DNA from: Dryocola sp031988645
GTDB taxonomy: Bacteria; Pseudomonadota; Gammaproteobacteria; Enterobacterales; Enterobacteriaceae
Assembly (NCBI RefSeq): GCF_051307045.1
Contig: NZ_CP150452.1
Location: forward strand, 620,001-684,000
DNA: 64,000 nt
Direction of reading: 5' to 3'
Shown here: one piece after another, positions 1 to 8,951 of the stretch
Position numbering within the stretch: position 1 is the stretch's first letter
How the letters are laid out: every line of letters begins with the position of its first letter
Notes under the pieces: model-generated
Databases searched by the model: none
What the model was told of the DNA's origin: nothing
What the model saw: the letters and a program-made list of their open reading frames with translations, nothing else
Made by a program: the position numbers and the translations under genes

Positions 1-652
1 TACCAGCGATCTCTCCTTGCTGTCGCTGGCCGTAGCCGCGGGCGCCATTGCGCTGCTGGCTTTGCTGAACGCCTGCAACGTTCGCCGCACGGGCCTGTAT
101 ATTCTGGTCGGCCTTGTGCTGTGGACTGCCGTCCTGAAGTCCGGCGTTCACGCGACGCTTGCCGGGGTGGTTATCGGCTTCTTCATCCCGCTGAAGGAAA
201 AGGATGGGCGATCGCCCGCCCGCGCGCTGGAGCATGTGCTGCATCCCTGGGTGGCGTTCTTGATTCTGCCGCTGTTCGCCTTTGCTAATGCGGGCGTATC
301 CCTGCACGGCGTGACGCCCGCAGGCTTAACGTCACTGTTGCCGATGGGGATTATCGCCGGCCTGTTTATCGGTAAGCCGCTGGGTATCAGCCTGTTTTGC
401 TGGGCGGCCCTAAAGCTCAGGCTGGCAAGCCTGCCCGAGGGAACCACGGGCAAAGATATTATGGCCGTGGGCGTGCTGTGCGGAATCGGCTTTACGATGT
501 CTATTTTCATCGCTTCGCTTGCCTTCAGCAGCGTTGACCCCGCGCTTATCACCTGGGCGAAGCTCGGTATCCTGCTGGGATCTTTACTGTCCGCCGTGGT
601 GGGGTACAGTATGCTCAGAAGGCGTTTTTCAGCGCTGGCGCAGCAGCACTAA
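1..652 (+). CDS. nhaA: Na+/H+ antiporter NhaA, C-terminal part
   Basis: C-terminal roughly 216 residues of the NhaA sodium/proton antiporter of the inner membrane, which expels Na+ using the proton gradient and keeps pH and sodium balance. The reading frame is open from base 2, so the N-terminus lies outside the window. Visible are several hydrophobic helices and the family segments LKSGVHATLAG, FIPLKEK, LPLFAFANAGVS, GKPLGI and GIGFTMSIFIA, all matching the second half of E. coli NhaA. The LysR activator nhaR follows 63 bases downstream in the same direction, as in E. coli. Identification is firm; only the missing N-terminal part is unseen. Confidence 0.96.
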   Translation, partial: TSDLSLLSLAVAAGAIALLALLNACNVRRTGLYILVGLVLWTAVLKSGVHATLAGVVIGFFIPLKEKDGRSPARALEHVLHPWVAFLILPLFAFANAGVSLHGVTPAGLTSLLPMGIIAGLFIGKPLGISLFCWAALKLRLASLPEGTTGKDIMAVGVLCGIGFTMSIFIASLAFSSVDPALITWAKLGILLGSLLSAVVGYSMLRRRFSALAQQH

Positions 653-658
653 TTTTAC

Positions 659-684
659 GCTGACGGCGCGAAACCGCCGTCAGC
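659..684 (+). terminator. nhaA-nhaR intergenic hairpin
   Basis: A perfect 10-bp inverted repeat (GCTGACGGCG / CGCCGTCAGC) with a 6-base loop follows the nhaA stop. No run of T follows it, so it is more likely an attenuating or mRNA-protecting stem than a full intrinsic terminator. Confidence 0.45.
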
Positions 685-715
685 CAACGGATAGTTTCTC
701 AGGGAGGGAAAGCGC

Positions 716-1603
716 GTGTCCCATATCAATTACAACCACCTCTATTATTTCTGGCATGTCTGTAAAGAAGGCTCCGTGGTAGGCGCGGCGCAGGTGCTTT
801 ACCTGACGCCGCAGACCATCACCGGGCAAATAAAAGCGCTGGAAGAGCGGCTGGACGGTAAATTGTTCAAGCGTAAAGGGCGGGGCCTGGAGCCTTCCGA
901 GCTGGGGCAGCTGGTGTTCCGCTATGCGGACCGCATGTTTACGTTAAGCCAGGAAATGCTGGATATCGTTAACTACCGCAAAGAGTCCAGCCTGCTGTTC
1001 GACGTCGGCATTGCCGACGCGCTTTCCAAACGGCTGGTGAGCGGCGTGCTGGATGCCGCGGTGGTGGAAGACGAGCAGATTCACCTGCGCTGCTTTGAAT
1101 CGACCCACGAAATGCTTCTCGAGCAGCTCAGCCAGCACCGGCTGGACATGATTATCTCCGACTGCCCCATTGACTCCACGCAGCAAGAAGGCCTGTTTTC
1201 GGTGAAAATCGGCGAGTGCGGCATCAGTTTCTGGTGTCAGCATCCGCTGCCGGATTTGCCGTTCCCGGCCTGCCTTGAAACGAGGCGTTTGCTGATACCC
1301 GGCCGCCGTTCAATGCTGGGGCGCAAAATTCTTAACTGGCTTAACGGCCAGGGCCTGAAGGTGGAAATCCTCGGCGAGTTTGACGATGCCGCGCTGATGA
1401 AAGCGTTCGGAGCGGCGCACAACGCTATTTTCGTCGCGCCTACGCTTTACGGGCAGGATATCTACAGCGATGACAATATCGTAGAGATCGGGCGCATTGA
1501 GAACGTGATGGAGGAGTATCACGCTATTTTTGCCGAACGCATGATTCAGCACCCGGCGGTGCAGCGCGTGTGCAACCGTGATTACTCGGCGCTGTTTAAG
1601 TAG
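716..1603 (+). CDS. nhaR: LysR-family activator NhaR
   Basis: Sodium-responsive LysR-type transcription activator of nhaA, 295 residues (E. coli about 301). The N-terminal winged helix-turn-helix (residues about 5-65, with YFWHVCKEGSVVGAAQ and TPQTITGQIKALEERL) is followed by the substrate-binding-like effector domain. The start is GTG, preceded by AGGGAGG at 701-707 with good spacing; the protein then begins SHINYNHLYYFWH as in E. coli. Only the last few residues differ from E. coli. It lies directly downstream of its target nhaA and ends at the shared terminator with the convergent rpsT. Confidence 0.96.
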   Translation: MSHINYNHLYYFWHVCKEGSVVGAAQVLYLTPQTITGQIKALEERLDGKLFKRKGRGLEPSELGQLVFRYADRMFTLSQEMLDIVNYRKESSLLFDVGIADALSKRLVSGVLDAAVVEDEQIHLRCFESTHEMLLEQLSQHRLDMIISDCPIDSTQQEGLFSVKIGECGISFWCQHPLPDLPFPACLETRRLLIPGRRSMLGRKILNWLNGQGLKVEILGEFDDAALMKAFGAAHNAIFVAPTLYGQDIYSDDNIVEIGRIENVMEEYHAIFAERMIQHPAVQRVCNRDYSALFK

Positions 1604-1620
1604 CGGTGAATGACGGGCAT

Positions 1621-1648
1621 AAAAAAACCGGCCTGAGCCGGTTTTTTT
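1621..1648. terminator. Bidirectional terminator nhaR/rpsT
   Basis: Seven A, then ACCGGC-CTGA-GCCGGT, then a run of T. The A and T tracts flank the stem on both sides, so it can end transcripts of both convergent genes nhaR and rpsT. Confidence 0.85.
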
Positions 1649-1669
1649 AAGCTGACAACACAAAGGCGA

Positions 1670-1933
1670 TTAAGCCAGTTTGTTGATTTGCGCAGTAAGG
1701 TTAGCCTTATGACGCGCAGCTTTGTTTTTGTGGATCAGACCTTTGCTAGCCTGACGGTCCACGATTGGTTGCATTTCGTTAAATGCTTTCTGTGCAGCAG
1801 CTTTGTCGCCAGTTTCAATCGCTGCGTATACTTTCTTGATGAAAGTACGCATCATAGAGCGACGGCTTGCGTTGTGCTTACGAGCCTTTTCAGACTGTAC
1901 AGCACGTTTCTTAGCTGATTTGATATTAGCCAA
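1670..1933 (-). CDS. rpsT: 30S ribosomal protein S20
   Basis: Small basic protein of the 30S subunit, 87 residues as in E. coli, binding 16S rRNA. Sequence MANIKSAKKRAVQSEKAR and the whole lysine/arginine-rich chain match E. coli S20 almost residue by residue. The start codon is TTG (reverse complement of 1931-1933), as in E. coli, where the unusual UUG start takes part in translational autoregulation by free S20. The gene is transcribed away from ribF, with which it shares a 327-base divergent region. Confidence 0.98.
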   Translation of the reverse strand: MANIKSAKKRAVQSEKARKHNASRRSMMRTFIKKVYAAIETGDKAAAQKAFNEMQPIVDRQASKGLIHKNKAARHKANLTAQINKLA

Positions 1934-2260
1934 GGTCCAACTCCCAAATATGATCTATGTGGACAATTCAAAGGCCGAGGAATATGCCCGGTTAGCCTTC
2001 TTTTGTCAATGGATTTGTGCAAATAAGCGCCGTTAAACTTACGACACCTCTTACGTTGTGATGGCGCGGATTCTACCAGCTTCATGGCTACGAATACAGC
2101 CTTTAGCTAACAAAATTCGCGCAACGGCGCGCTTGCCTGCTGAAACTCTCCTTCAGCGTAATGAAATCCTTCAAGCTTTATGCCAAAGGGGGCAATCGTT
2201 GGTTAACGTTCATCGTGGTAGTTGATATAATCCGCCGATTTCCACTGTCTTGAGCCAGCC
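1934..2260. promoter_or_regulatory. Divergent rpsT/ribF control region
   Basis: A 327-base gap without a convincing gene. For ribF there is a consensus -10 TATAAT at 2226-2231 with TTAACG at 2203-2208 as a weak -35 (17-bp spacer). For rpsT, on the minus strand, TAGAAT (2070-2075) is the best -10, with a poor -35. The small E. coli gene yaaY located here is not recognisable. Promoter assignments are inference from motif matches. Confidence 0.5.
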
Positions 2261-3193
2261 ATGAAGCTGATACGCGGCATACATAATTTACGCCAGAATC
2301 ACCACGGGTGTGTCCTCACCATTGGTAACTTCGACGGCGTGCATCGAGGCCACAAGTCCCTGCTGCAGGGGCTGTGCGCGGAAGGGCGCGCGCGCAATCT
2401 TCCGGTGATGGTCATGATCTTCGAGCCGCAACCGCTTGAGCTTTTTGCCGCCGGCAAATCTCCCGCACGCCTGACAAGGCTGCGCGAGAAGCTGCGTTAT
2501 CTGGCGGAGTGCGGCGTGGACTACGTGCTCTGCGTCCGCTTCGACCGACGCTTTGCCGCGCTGACGGCGCAAAACTTTGTCAGCGATCTGCTGGTTGACC
2601 GCCTGGGGGTGAAGTTCCTCGCCGTCGGGGACGATTTCCGCTTTGGCGCTGGCCGCCAGGGGGATTTCTTGTTATTACAGAAGGCAGGCCAGGAGTACGG
2701 CTTTGACGTCGCCAGCACGCAAACCTTCTGCGAAGGCGGCGTGCGCATCAGCAGCACGGCGGTTCGCCAGGCGCTGGCTGACGACAACCTTGAGCTGGCC
2801 CAAAGCCTGCTTGGGCACCCGTTTATCATCTCAGGACGCGTCGTTCACGGTGATGAGTTAGGGCGCACCATCGGCTTTCCGACGGCGAACCTACCGCTGC
2901 GTCGTCAGGTTTCCCCGGTCAAAGGGGTCTTTGCGGTAGAAGTAGCGGGCCTCGGCGACAGGCTGCTGCCAGGCGTTGCCAATATCGGCACTCGTCCGAC
3001 GGTCGCCGGAATGCGCCAGCAGCTGGAGGTCCATTTGCTGGACGTTGCAATGGACCTGTATGGGCACCATATAGATGTGGTGCTGCGTAAAAAAATACGC
3101 AATGAACAGCGGTTTGCCTCGCTTGATGAACTTAAAGCGCAAATCGCAAAAGACGTGGTAACAGCCCGCGAGTTTTTCGGGTCAAACGCCTGA
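2261..3193 (+). CDS. ribF: Bifunctional riboflavin kinase/FAD synthetase
   Basis: Makes FMN from riboflavin and ATP, then FAD from FMN and ATP, in the cytoplasm. 310 residues (E. coli 313). The N-terminal nucleotidyltransferase (FAD synthetase) domain carries TIGNFDGVHRGH near residue 20-31 and ISSTAVR near 165; the C-terminal riboflavin kinase domain (from about 185) shows GRVVHGDELGRTIGFPTAN. The gene is first of the ribF-ileS-lspA-fkpB-ispH cluster and has its own -10 box 30 bases upstream; internal promoters for ileS are known in E. coli but were not assigned here. Confidence 0.97.
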   Translation: MKLIRGIHNLRQNHHGCVLTIGNFDGVHRGHKSLLQGLCAEGRARNLPVMVMIFEPQPLELFAAGKSPARLTRLREKLRYLAECGVDYVLCVRFDRRFAALTAQNFVSDLLVDRLGVKFLAVGDDFRFGAGRQGDFLLLQKAGQEYGFDVASTQTFCEGGVRISSTAVRQALADDNLELAQSLLGHPFIISGRVVHGDELGRTIGFPTANLPLRRQVSPVKGVFAVEVAGLGDRLLPGVANIGTRPTVAGMRQQLEVHLLDVAMDLYGHHIDVVLRKKIRNEQRFASLDELKAQIAKDVVTAREFFGSNA

Positions 3194-3233
3194 GCAGACT
3201 TTCCTCAAACCGAAATACGGAACCGAGAATCTA

Positions 3234-6050
3234 ATGAGTGACTTTAAATCTACCCTGAACCTGCCGGAAACAGGGTTCCCGATGCGCGGCGATCTCGCCA
3301 AACGCGAACCGGGCATGCTGGCGCGCTGGAACGATGACGATCTGTACGGCATCATCCGCAATGCAAAAAAGGGCAAAAAATCCTTCATTCTGCATGATGG
3401 CCCTCCCTACGCGAACGGCAGCATTCATATTGGTCACTCGGTTAACAAGATTCTGAAAGACATTATCGTGAAGTCCAAAGGGCTTTCCGGTTTTGATTCT
3501 CCGTACGTGCCGGGCTGGGACTGCCACGGTCTGCCAATCGAGCTGAAAGTTGAGCAGCTGATCGGCAAGCCGGGCGAGAAAGTCTCTGCGGCGGAATTCC
3601 GCGCCGAATGCCGTAAATACGCGGCGGAGCAGGTTGAGGGCCAGCGTGCGGACTTTATCCGTTTAGGCGTGCTGGGCGACTGGTCGCGTCCTTACCTGAC
3701 CATGGATTTCAACACCGAAGCGAACATCATTCGTGCGCTCGGTAAAATCATCGGCAACGGCCACCTGCATAAAGGGGCGAAGCCGGTGCACTGGTGCGTC
3801 GACTGCCGTTCAGCGCTGGCTGAAGCGGAAGTTGAGTACTATGACAAAACTTCTCCGTCTATCTTCGTTAACTTCCAGGCCGTTGATGCCGACGCGGTAA
3901 AAGCCAAATTCGGCGCCACGCAGGTTAACGGTCCGGTTTCGATGGTTATCTGGACCACCACTCCATGGACGCTGCCGGCTAACCGCGCCGTTTCCCTGAA
4001 TGCTGAATTCGACTACGTGCTGGTGCAGGTTGCGGACCAGGCGCTGATCGTGGCGAAAGATTTGCTCGAAGGCGTTATGAAAAGCGCGGCTATCGATGAC
4101 TGGCAGGTTCTGGGCACCGCGAAGGGCGCCGAACTGGAGCTGATGCGCTTTAAACATCCGTTCCTCGATTTCGACGTGCCGGCGATCCTTGGCGATCACG
4201 TTACGCTGGAAGCCGGTACGGGCGCGGTGCATACCGCCGGCGGCCACGGTCCGGACGACTATGTTATCAGCCAGAAATACGGTCTGGAGATCGCCAACCC
4301 GGTTGGCCCGGACGGCTGCTACCTGCCGGGGACTTACGAAGGGCTGGACGGCGTTCAGGTGTTCAAAGCCAACGATCTGATCGTGAACATCCTGCGTGAT
4401 AAAGGCGTTCTGCTGCACGTTGAAAAACTGCTGCACAGCTATCCGCACTGCTGGCGCCACAAAACGCCAATCATCTTCCGCGCCACGCCGCAGTGGTTTA
4501 TCAGCATGGATCAAAAAGGCCTGCGCGCGCAGTCCTTAAAAGAGATCAAAGGCGTGCAGTGGATCCCTGACTGGGGCCAGGCGCGCATCGAGTCCATGGT
4601 GGCGAACCGTCCGGACTGGTGTATTTCCCGTCAGCGCACCTGGGGCGTGCCGATGTCTCTGTTCGTACACAAAGAGACCGAAGAGCTGCACCCGCGCACG
4701 CTGGAGCTGATGGAAGAAGTCGCTAAGCGCGTAGAGCAGGACGGTATTCAGGCATGGTGGGATCTCGATCCGCGCGACGTCATGGGCGACGACGCTGAAA
4801 ACTACACCAAAGTGCCGGATACCCTGGACGTCTGGTTTGACTCCGGTTCAACGCACTCATCCGTTGTCGACGTGCGTCCGGAATTCAACGGCCACGCGGC
4901 GGATATGTATCTGGAAGGCTCGGATCAGCATCGCGGCTGGTTTATGTCTTCCCTGATGATCTCGACGGCGATGAAAGGCAAGGCGCCTTACCGCCAGGTG
5001 CTGACCCACGGCTTTACCGTCGATGGCCAGGGCCGCAAAATGTCCAAGTCCATCGGCAACACCGTTTCTCCTCAGGACGTGATGAACAAACTGGGCGCGG
5101 ATATCCTGCGCCTGTGGGTGGCCTCTACCGACTACACCGGCGAAATGGCGGTTTCCGACGAAATCCTCAAGCGCGCCGCTGACTCTTATCGCCGTATCCG
5201 TAATACCGCGCGCTTCCTGCTGGCTAACCTGAACGGGTTTAATCCGCAAACCGACATGGTGAAACCGGAAGAGATGGTGACGTTGGACCGCTGGGCCGTT
5301 GGCTGCGCGCAGGAAGCGCAGGCCGATATCCTGGCTTCCTACGAAAACTACGATTTCCACGAAGTGGTGCAGCGCCTGATGCGTTTTTGCTCCATCGAAA
5401 TGGGCTCGTTCTACCTCGACATCATCAAAGATCGCCAGTACACCGCGAAAGCGGACAGCGTGGCGCGTCGCAGCTGCCAGACCGCGCTGTTCCATATCGC
5501 CGAAGCGCTGGTGCGCTGGATGGCGCCGATCATGTCCTTCACCGCAGATGAAATCTGGGGCTACCTGCCGGGCGACCGCGAGCAGTACGTCTTTACCGGC
5601 GTTTGGTACGAAGGCCTGTTTGGTCTTGCCGAAAGCGAAACCATGAACAATGACTACTGGGATACGCTGCTGACGGTTCGTGGCGAAGTGAACAAGGTCA
5701 TTGAACAGGCGCGTGCCGATAAGCGCGTTGGCGGTTCGCTGGAAGCGGCGGTAACGCTGTACGCGGATAGCGAGCTGGCGGCGAAGCTCAACAGCCTCGG
5801 CGAAGAATTACGATTTGTCCTGTTGACCTCCGAAGCTGAAGTTGCGGATTATGCGCAGGCGCCGCAAGACGCTCAGGCAAGCGAAATGCTTAAAGGCCTG
5901 AAGGTCGCGCTGCGTAAAGCCGACGGTGAGAAGTGCCCGCGCTGCTGGCACTATACCCAGGACGTCGGCCAGGTGGCGGAACACGCAGAAATCTGCGGCC
6001 GCTGTGTCAGCAACGTAGCCGGCGACGGCGAAAAGCGTAAATTTGCCTGA
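3234..6050 (+). CDS. ileS: Isoleucyl-tRNA synthetase
   Basis: Class I aminoacyl-tRNA synthetase that charges tRNA-Ile, with editing against valine. 938 residues, the E. coli length. The HIGH signature is present (SIHIGHSVNK, about residue 62-71), the KMSKS loop as GRKMSKSIGN near residue 600-609, and the C-terminal zinc site as CPRCWHYT ... CGRC in the last 40 residues. The frame is intact across the whole gene. Its TGA stop overlaps the lspA ATG by one base (TGATG), so the two are translationally coupled. Confidence 0.98.
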   Translation: MSDFKSTLNLPETGFPMRGDLAKREPGMLARWNDDDLYGIIRNAKKGKKSFILHDGPPYANGSIHIGHSVNKILKDIIVKSKGLSGFDSPYVPGWDCHGLPIELKVEQLIGKPGEKVSAAEFRAECRKYAAEQVEGQRADFIRLGVLGDWSRPYLTMDFNTEANIIRALGKIIGNGHLHKGAKPVHWCVDCRSALAEAEVEYYDKTSPSIFVNFQAVDADAVKAKFGATQVNGPVSMVIWTTTPWTLPANRAVSLNAEFDYVLVQVADQALIVAKDLLEGVMKSAAIDDWQVLGTAKGAELELMRFKHPFLDFDVPAILGDHVTLEAGTGAVHTAGGHGPDDYVISQKYGLEIANPVGPDGCYLPGTYEGLDGVQVFKANDLIVNILRDKGVLLHVEKLLHSYPHCWRHKTPIIFRATPQWFISMDQKGLRAQSLKEIKGVQWIPDWGQARIESMVANRPDWCISRQRTWGVPMSLFVHKETEELHPRTLELMEEVAKRVEQDGIQAWWDLDPRDVMGDDAENYTKVPDTLDVWFDSGSTHSSVVDVRPEFNGHAADMYLEGSDQHRGWFMSSLMISTAMKGKAPYRQVLTHGFTVDGQGRKMSKSIGNTVSPQDVMNKLGADILRLWVASTDYTGEMAVSDEILKRAADSYRRIRNTARFLLANLNGFNPQTDMVKPEEMVTLDRWAVGCAQEAQADILASYENYDFHEVVQRLMRFCSIEMGSFYLDIIKDRQYTAKADSVARRSCQTALFHIAEALVRWMAPIMSFTADEIWGYLPGDREQYVFTGVWYEGLFGLAESETMNNDYWDTLLTVRGEVNKVIEQARADKRVGGSLEAAVTLYADSELAAKLNSLGEELRFVLLTSEAEVADYAQAPQDAQASEMLKGLKVALRKADGEKCPRCWHYTQDVGQVAEHAEICGRCVSNVAGDGEKRKFA

Positions 6051-6556
6051 TGAGTAAACCGATTCTTTCTACCGGCCTGCGCTGGCTGTGGCTGGTGGTC
6101 GTGGTGCTGATCGTCGATCTTGGCAGCAAGTACCTTATCCTCCAGCATTTTATGCTGGGGGACACCGTCTCGCTGTTTCCGTCGCTGAATCTGCACTACG
6201 CCCGTAACTACGGCGCGGCGTTTAGCTTCCTCGCTGATAAGGGCGGCTGGCAGCGCTGGTTCTTCGCGGGTATCGCCATCGGTATCTGCGTGGTGCTGGC
6301 GGTGCTGATGTACCGCGCGAAAGCGAGCCAGAAGCTGCATAATATTGCCTATGCTTTAATTATTGGCGGCGCGCTGGGTAACCTGTTCGACCGTCTGTGG
6401 CACGGTTTCGTCGTCGATATGATCGATTTTTATGTCGGCGACTGGCACTTTGCCACCTTCAACCTGGCCGATACCGCAATCTGTATCGGCGCGGCGCTGA
6501 TTGTGCTGGAGGGGTTCTTCGTCTCCTCCGACAAGCCCGCAAAGATTAAAGGGTAA
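6050..6556 (+). CDS. lspA: Lipoprotein signal peptidase (signal peptidase II)
   Basis: Inner-membrane aspartyl protease that cleaves the signal peptide of diacylglyceryl-modified prolipoproteins. 168 residues (E. coli 164), four predicted membrane helices. The conserved asparagine/aspartate segments HYARNYGAAFSFLA, GNLFDRLWHGFVVDMIDF and FNLADTAIC are present, which hold the two catalytic aspartates. It overlaps ileS by one base and is followed after three bases by fkpB, in the ordinary enterobacterial operon. Confidence 0.97.
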   Translation: MSKPILSTGLRWLWLVVVVLIVDLGSKYLILQHFMLGDTVSLFPSLNLHYARNYGAAFSFLADKGGWQRWFFAGIAIGICVVLAVLMYRAKASQKLHNIAYALIIGGALGNLFDRLWHGFVVDMIDFYVGDWHFATFNLADTAICIGAALIVLEGFFVSSDKPAKIKG

Positions 6557-6559
6557 CCT

Positions 6560-7030
6560 ATGGCTGATTCCATACAGGCCAACAGCCGGGTGTTGGTGCA
6601 TTTCACGCTGAAGCTCGAAGATGGCTCTACCGCTGAGTCCACCCATAACAACGGTAAGCCTGCGCTCTTCACCCTCGGCGATGAAACGCTGTCGCCGGGT
6701 CTGGAAGATCAGCTTGTCGGCCTGAAGGCCGGCGACAAAAAAGCCTTTTCTCTGGCCCCCGAGTCCGCGTTCGGCATACCCAGCCCGGATATGATCCAGT
6801 ATTTCTCCCGTCGCGAATTCGTTGATGCGGGCGAGCCGGAGCCGGGAGCGATTATGCTTTTCACCGCAATGGATGGCAGCGAGATGCCGGGCGTCGTGCG
6901 TGAAGTGAACGGCGATTCCATCACCGTTGACTTTAATCACCCGCTCGCCGGGCAAACCATTCATTTTGATATCGAAGTGCTGGAGATCGATCCGGTACTG
7001 GAGGCGTTGAATGCAGATCCTGTTGGCTAA
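6560..7030 (+). CDS. fkpB: FKBP-type peptidyl-prolyl isomerase FkpB
   Basis: SlyD-like FKBP prolyl isomerase of the cytoplasm. The chain follows E. coli FkpB (149 residues) over its full length: VLVHFTLKLEDGSTAEST, GDKKAFSLAPESAFG, YFSRREFVDAGEPE, AIMLFTAMDGSEMPGV. Here it reads 156 residues because the expected stop after EIDPVLEA is not in frame; the frame runs on for LNADPVG and ends 20 bases inside ispH. The junction reads GCGTTGAATG, one T more than a GCG-TGA-ATG arrangement would need, so the 7-residue tail may be natural or may reflect one more base error. Confidence 0.93.
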   Translation: MADSIQANSRVLVHFTLKLEDGSTAESTHNNGKPALFTLGDETLSPGLEDQLVGLKAGDKKAFSLAPESAFGIPSPDMIQYFSRREFVDAGEPEPGAIMLFTAMDGSEMPGVVREVNGDSITVDFNHPLAGQTIHFDIEVLEIDPVLEALNADPVG

Positions 7031-7962
7031 CCCACGCGGCTTTTGCGCCGGGGTCGACCGCGCTATCAGCATTGTGGAAAACGCGCTGGCTATCTACGGC
7101 GCGCCAATCTATGTCCGTCACGAAGTGGTGCATAACCGCTATGTGGTGGACAGCCTGCGCGCGCGCGGCGCGATTTTCATCGAGCAAATCAGCGAGGTGC
7201 CGGACGGCGCGATCCTGATTTTCTCCGCGCACGGGGTTTCCCAGGCGGTGCGGAACGAAGCAAAATGCCGTGATTTGACGGTGTTTGACGCCACCTGCCC
7301 GCTGGTGACCAAAGTGCATATGGAAGTGGCGCGCGCCAGCCGCCGTGGTGAAGAATCCATTCTGATTGGCCACGCGGGGCCATCCGGAAGTGGAGGGCAC
7401 CATGGGCCAGTACAGCAACCCGAAAGGGGGAATGTACCTGGTCGAATCCCCGGAAGACGTCAGCAAGCTGAACGTGAAAGACGAATCCCGTCTTTCGTTT
7501 ATGACGCAGACCACGCTGTCGGTGGATGATACTTCCGATGTGATTGACGCGCTGCGTAACCGCTTCCCGAAAATCATCGGCCCGCGTAAAGATGATATTT
7601 GTTACGCCACCACTAACCGCCAGGAAGCGGTGCGTGCGCTGGCTGATGAAGCGGATGTGGTGCTGGTAGTGGGGTCGAAAAACTCTTCTAACTCCAATCG
7701 TCTGGCTGAACTCGCGCAGCGTATGGGGAAATCGGCGTATCTGATTGACGACGCGGCGGATATTCAGGAAGGCTGGGTAAAAGAAGCGAAATGCGTCGGC
7801 GTTACCGCCGGGGCTTCCGCGCCGGATATCCTGGTGCAAAACGTGCTTGCCCGCCTGCGCGAGCTTGGCGGCAGCGAAACACGCGAGCTGACGGGACGCG
7901 AAGAAAACATCGTCTTTGAAGTGCCGCGCGAGCTGCGTATGGACGTTCGTGAAGTAGAGTAA
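7011..7962 (+). pseudogene. ispH: HMBPP reductase IspH, interrupted by one extra base
   Basis: Last enzyme of the MEP isoprenoid pathway, an iron-sulfur reductase making IPP and DMAPP. The gene is split into frame 7011-7529 (N-terminal part) and a second frame that joins at about 7380 and ends at 7962. One extra C at 7380-7381 (GGGGCC where GGGGC is expected) causes the shift; removing it restores GHAGHPEVEGTMG and a protein of about 316 residues, the family length. Cluster cysteines are visible in GFCAGVD, DATCPLVTK and DDICYATTN. The shift falls inside the HPE active-site segment. ispH is essential in E. coli and no second copy is seen here, so a sequencing error is the likeliest explanation; the type 'pseudogene' records only the broken frame. 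Confidence 0.93.
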
Positions 7963-7988
7963 CGTAAGCCGTTCGGGAACATGAGAAG

Positions 7989-8021
7989 ATGCCAGCCGGG
8001 TGAAACCGTCTGGCATTTTTT
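7989..8021 (+). terminator. Terminator after ispH
   Basis: ATGCCAG and CTGGCAT form a 7-bp stem followed by a run of six T; it ends the ribF-ispH cluster just before rihC. Confidence 0.8.
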
Positions 8022-8033
8022 ATGGAGGAAAGC

Positions 8034-8951
8034 ATGAATCCAGTCCCCATTATTCTTGATACCGATCCCGGTATCGACGACGCGGTGGCGATTGCCGCCG
8101 CGCTCTTTGCGCCGCAGATTGATTTAAAACTTATCACCACCGTTGCCGGCAACGTCTCGGTAGAAAAAACCACGCGTAACGCGCTGCAGCTTATGCATTT
8201 CTGGGGCAAAGATATTCCCGTGGCCCGGGGCGCCGCCACGCCGCTGGTGCGCAAGCTGCGTGACGCCGCGTACGTCCACGGCGAAACCGGCATGGAAGGC
8301 TATGCGTTTGTTGAACACCGGCTTAGGCCGCTGGCGCAGCCTGCTTTCGAGGCCATCTGGCAGGCTTTGAACAGCAGCGCTGAGCCGCTCACGCTGGTCG
8401 CTATCGGGCCGCTGACAAATATCGCGCTGCTGCTGACCCAGTATCCGGATTGTAAAAGCAAAATTAAACGTCTGGTGATGATGGGCGGCTCTGCCGGACG
8501 CGGCAACTTCACGCCGAACGCCGAGTTTAATATCGCCATCGATCCGGAAGCCGCCGCGCGGGTGTTCGCAAGCGGGCTGGAGATCGTTATGTGCGGCCTG
8601 GACGTCACCAACCAGGCGATGCTCAGCCCGCGTTATCTGCAGCAGCTGCCGCTGGGTAATCAAACCGGTAAAATGCTTCATGCGCTGTTTAGCCATTACC
8701 GCAGCGGCAGCATGACAACCGGTCTGCGGATGCATGACCTGTGCGCGATCGCCTGGCTGGTAAAACCGGAACTCTTCCGCCTGCATCCGTGCTTTGTGGC
8801 GGTGGAAACCCGGGGGGAATATACGGCAGGCACCACGGTCGTGGACATAGAAGGCCGTTTTCAACGCGAGGCCAATGCGCAGGTGGCGCTGGAGATTGAT
8901 GTCCCGGGCTTTCAACAATGGGTAGCCGACGTGCTGGCGCTGGCCCCTTAA
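8034..8951 (+). CDS. rihC: Non-specific ribonucleoside hydrolase RihC
   Basis: Hydrolyses purine and pyrimidine ribonucleosides to base and ribose for salvage. 305 residues (E. coli 304). The calcium-binding DTDPGIDDAVA motif is at residues 8-18 and the family's GPLTNIA, MMGGSAGRGN, ADPE-like (AIDPEAAA) and MHDLCAIAWL segments follow. The ATG at 8034 is preferred over an in-frame start at 8022 because GGAGGAAAGC lies directly upstream of it. The stop overlaps by four bases with the stop of the convergent LysR gene. Confidence 0.95.
   Translation: MNPVPIILDTDPGIDDAVAIAAALFAPQIDLKLITTVAGNVSVEKTTRNALQLMHFWGKDIPVARGAATPLVRKLRDAAYVHGETGMEGYAFVEHRLRPLAQPAFEAIWQALNSSAEPLTLVAIGPLTNIALLLTQYPDCKSKIKRLVMMGGSAGRGNFTPNAEFNIAIDPEAAARVFASGLEIVMCGLDVTNQAMLSPRYLQQLPLGNQTGKMLHALFSHYRSGSMTTGLRMHDLCAIAWLVKPELFRLHPCFVAVETRGEYTAGTTVVDIEGRFQREANAQVALEIDVPGFQQWVADVLALAP

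Noticed and set aside
148..552. Antisense open frame over nhaA
   Set aside because: Typical GC-rich shadow of the real gene with no family features.
7366..7962. Separate gene for a short IspH-like protein
   Set aside because: It is the shifted second part of ispH; the start codon within it is a chance GTG/ATG inside conserved sequence and no ribosome binding site fits.
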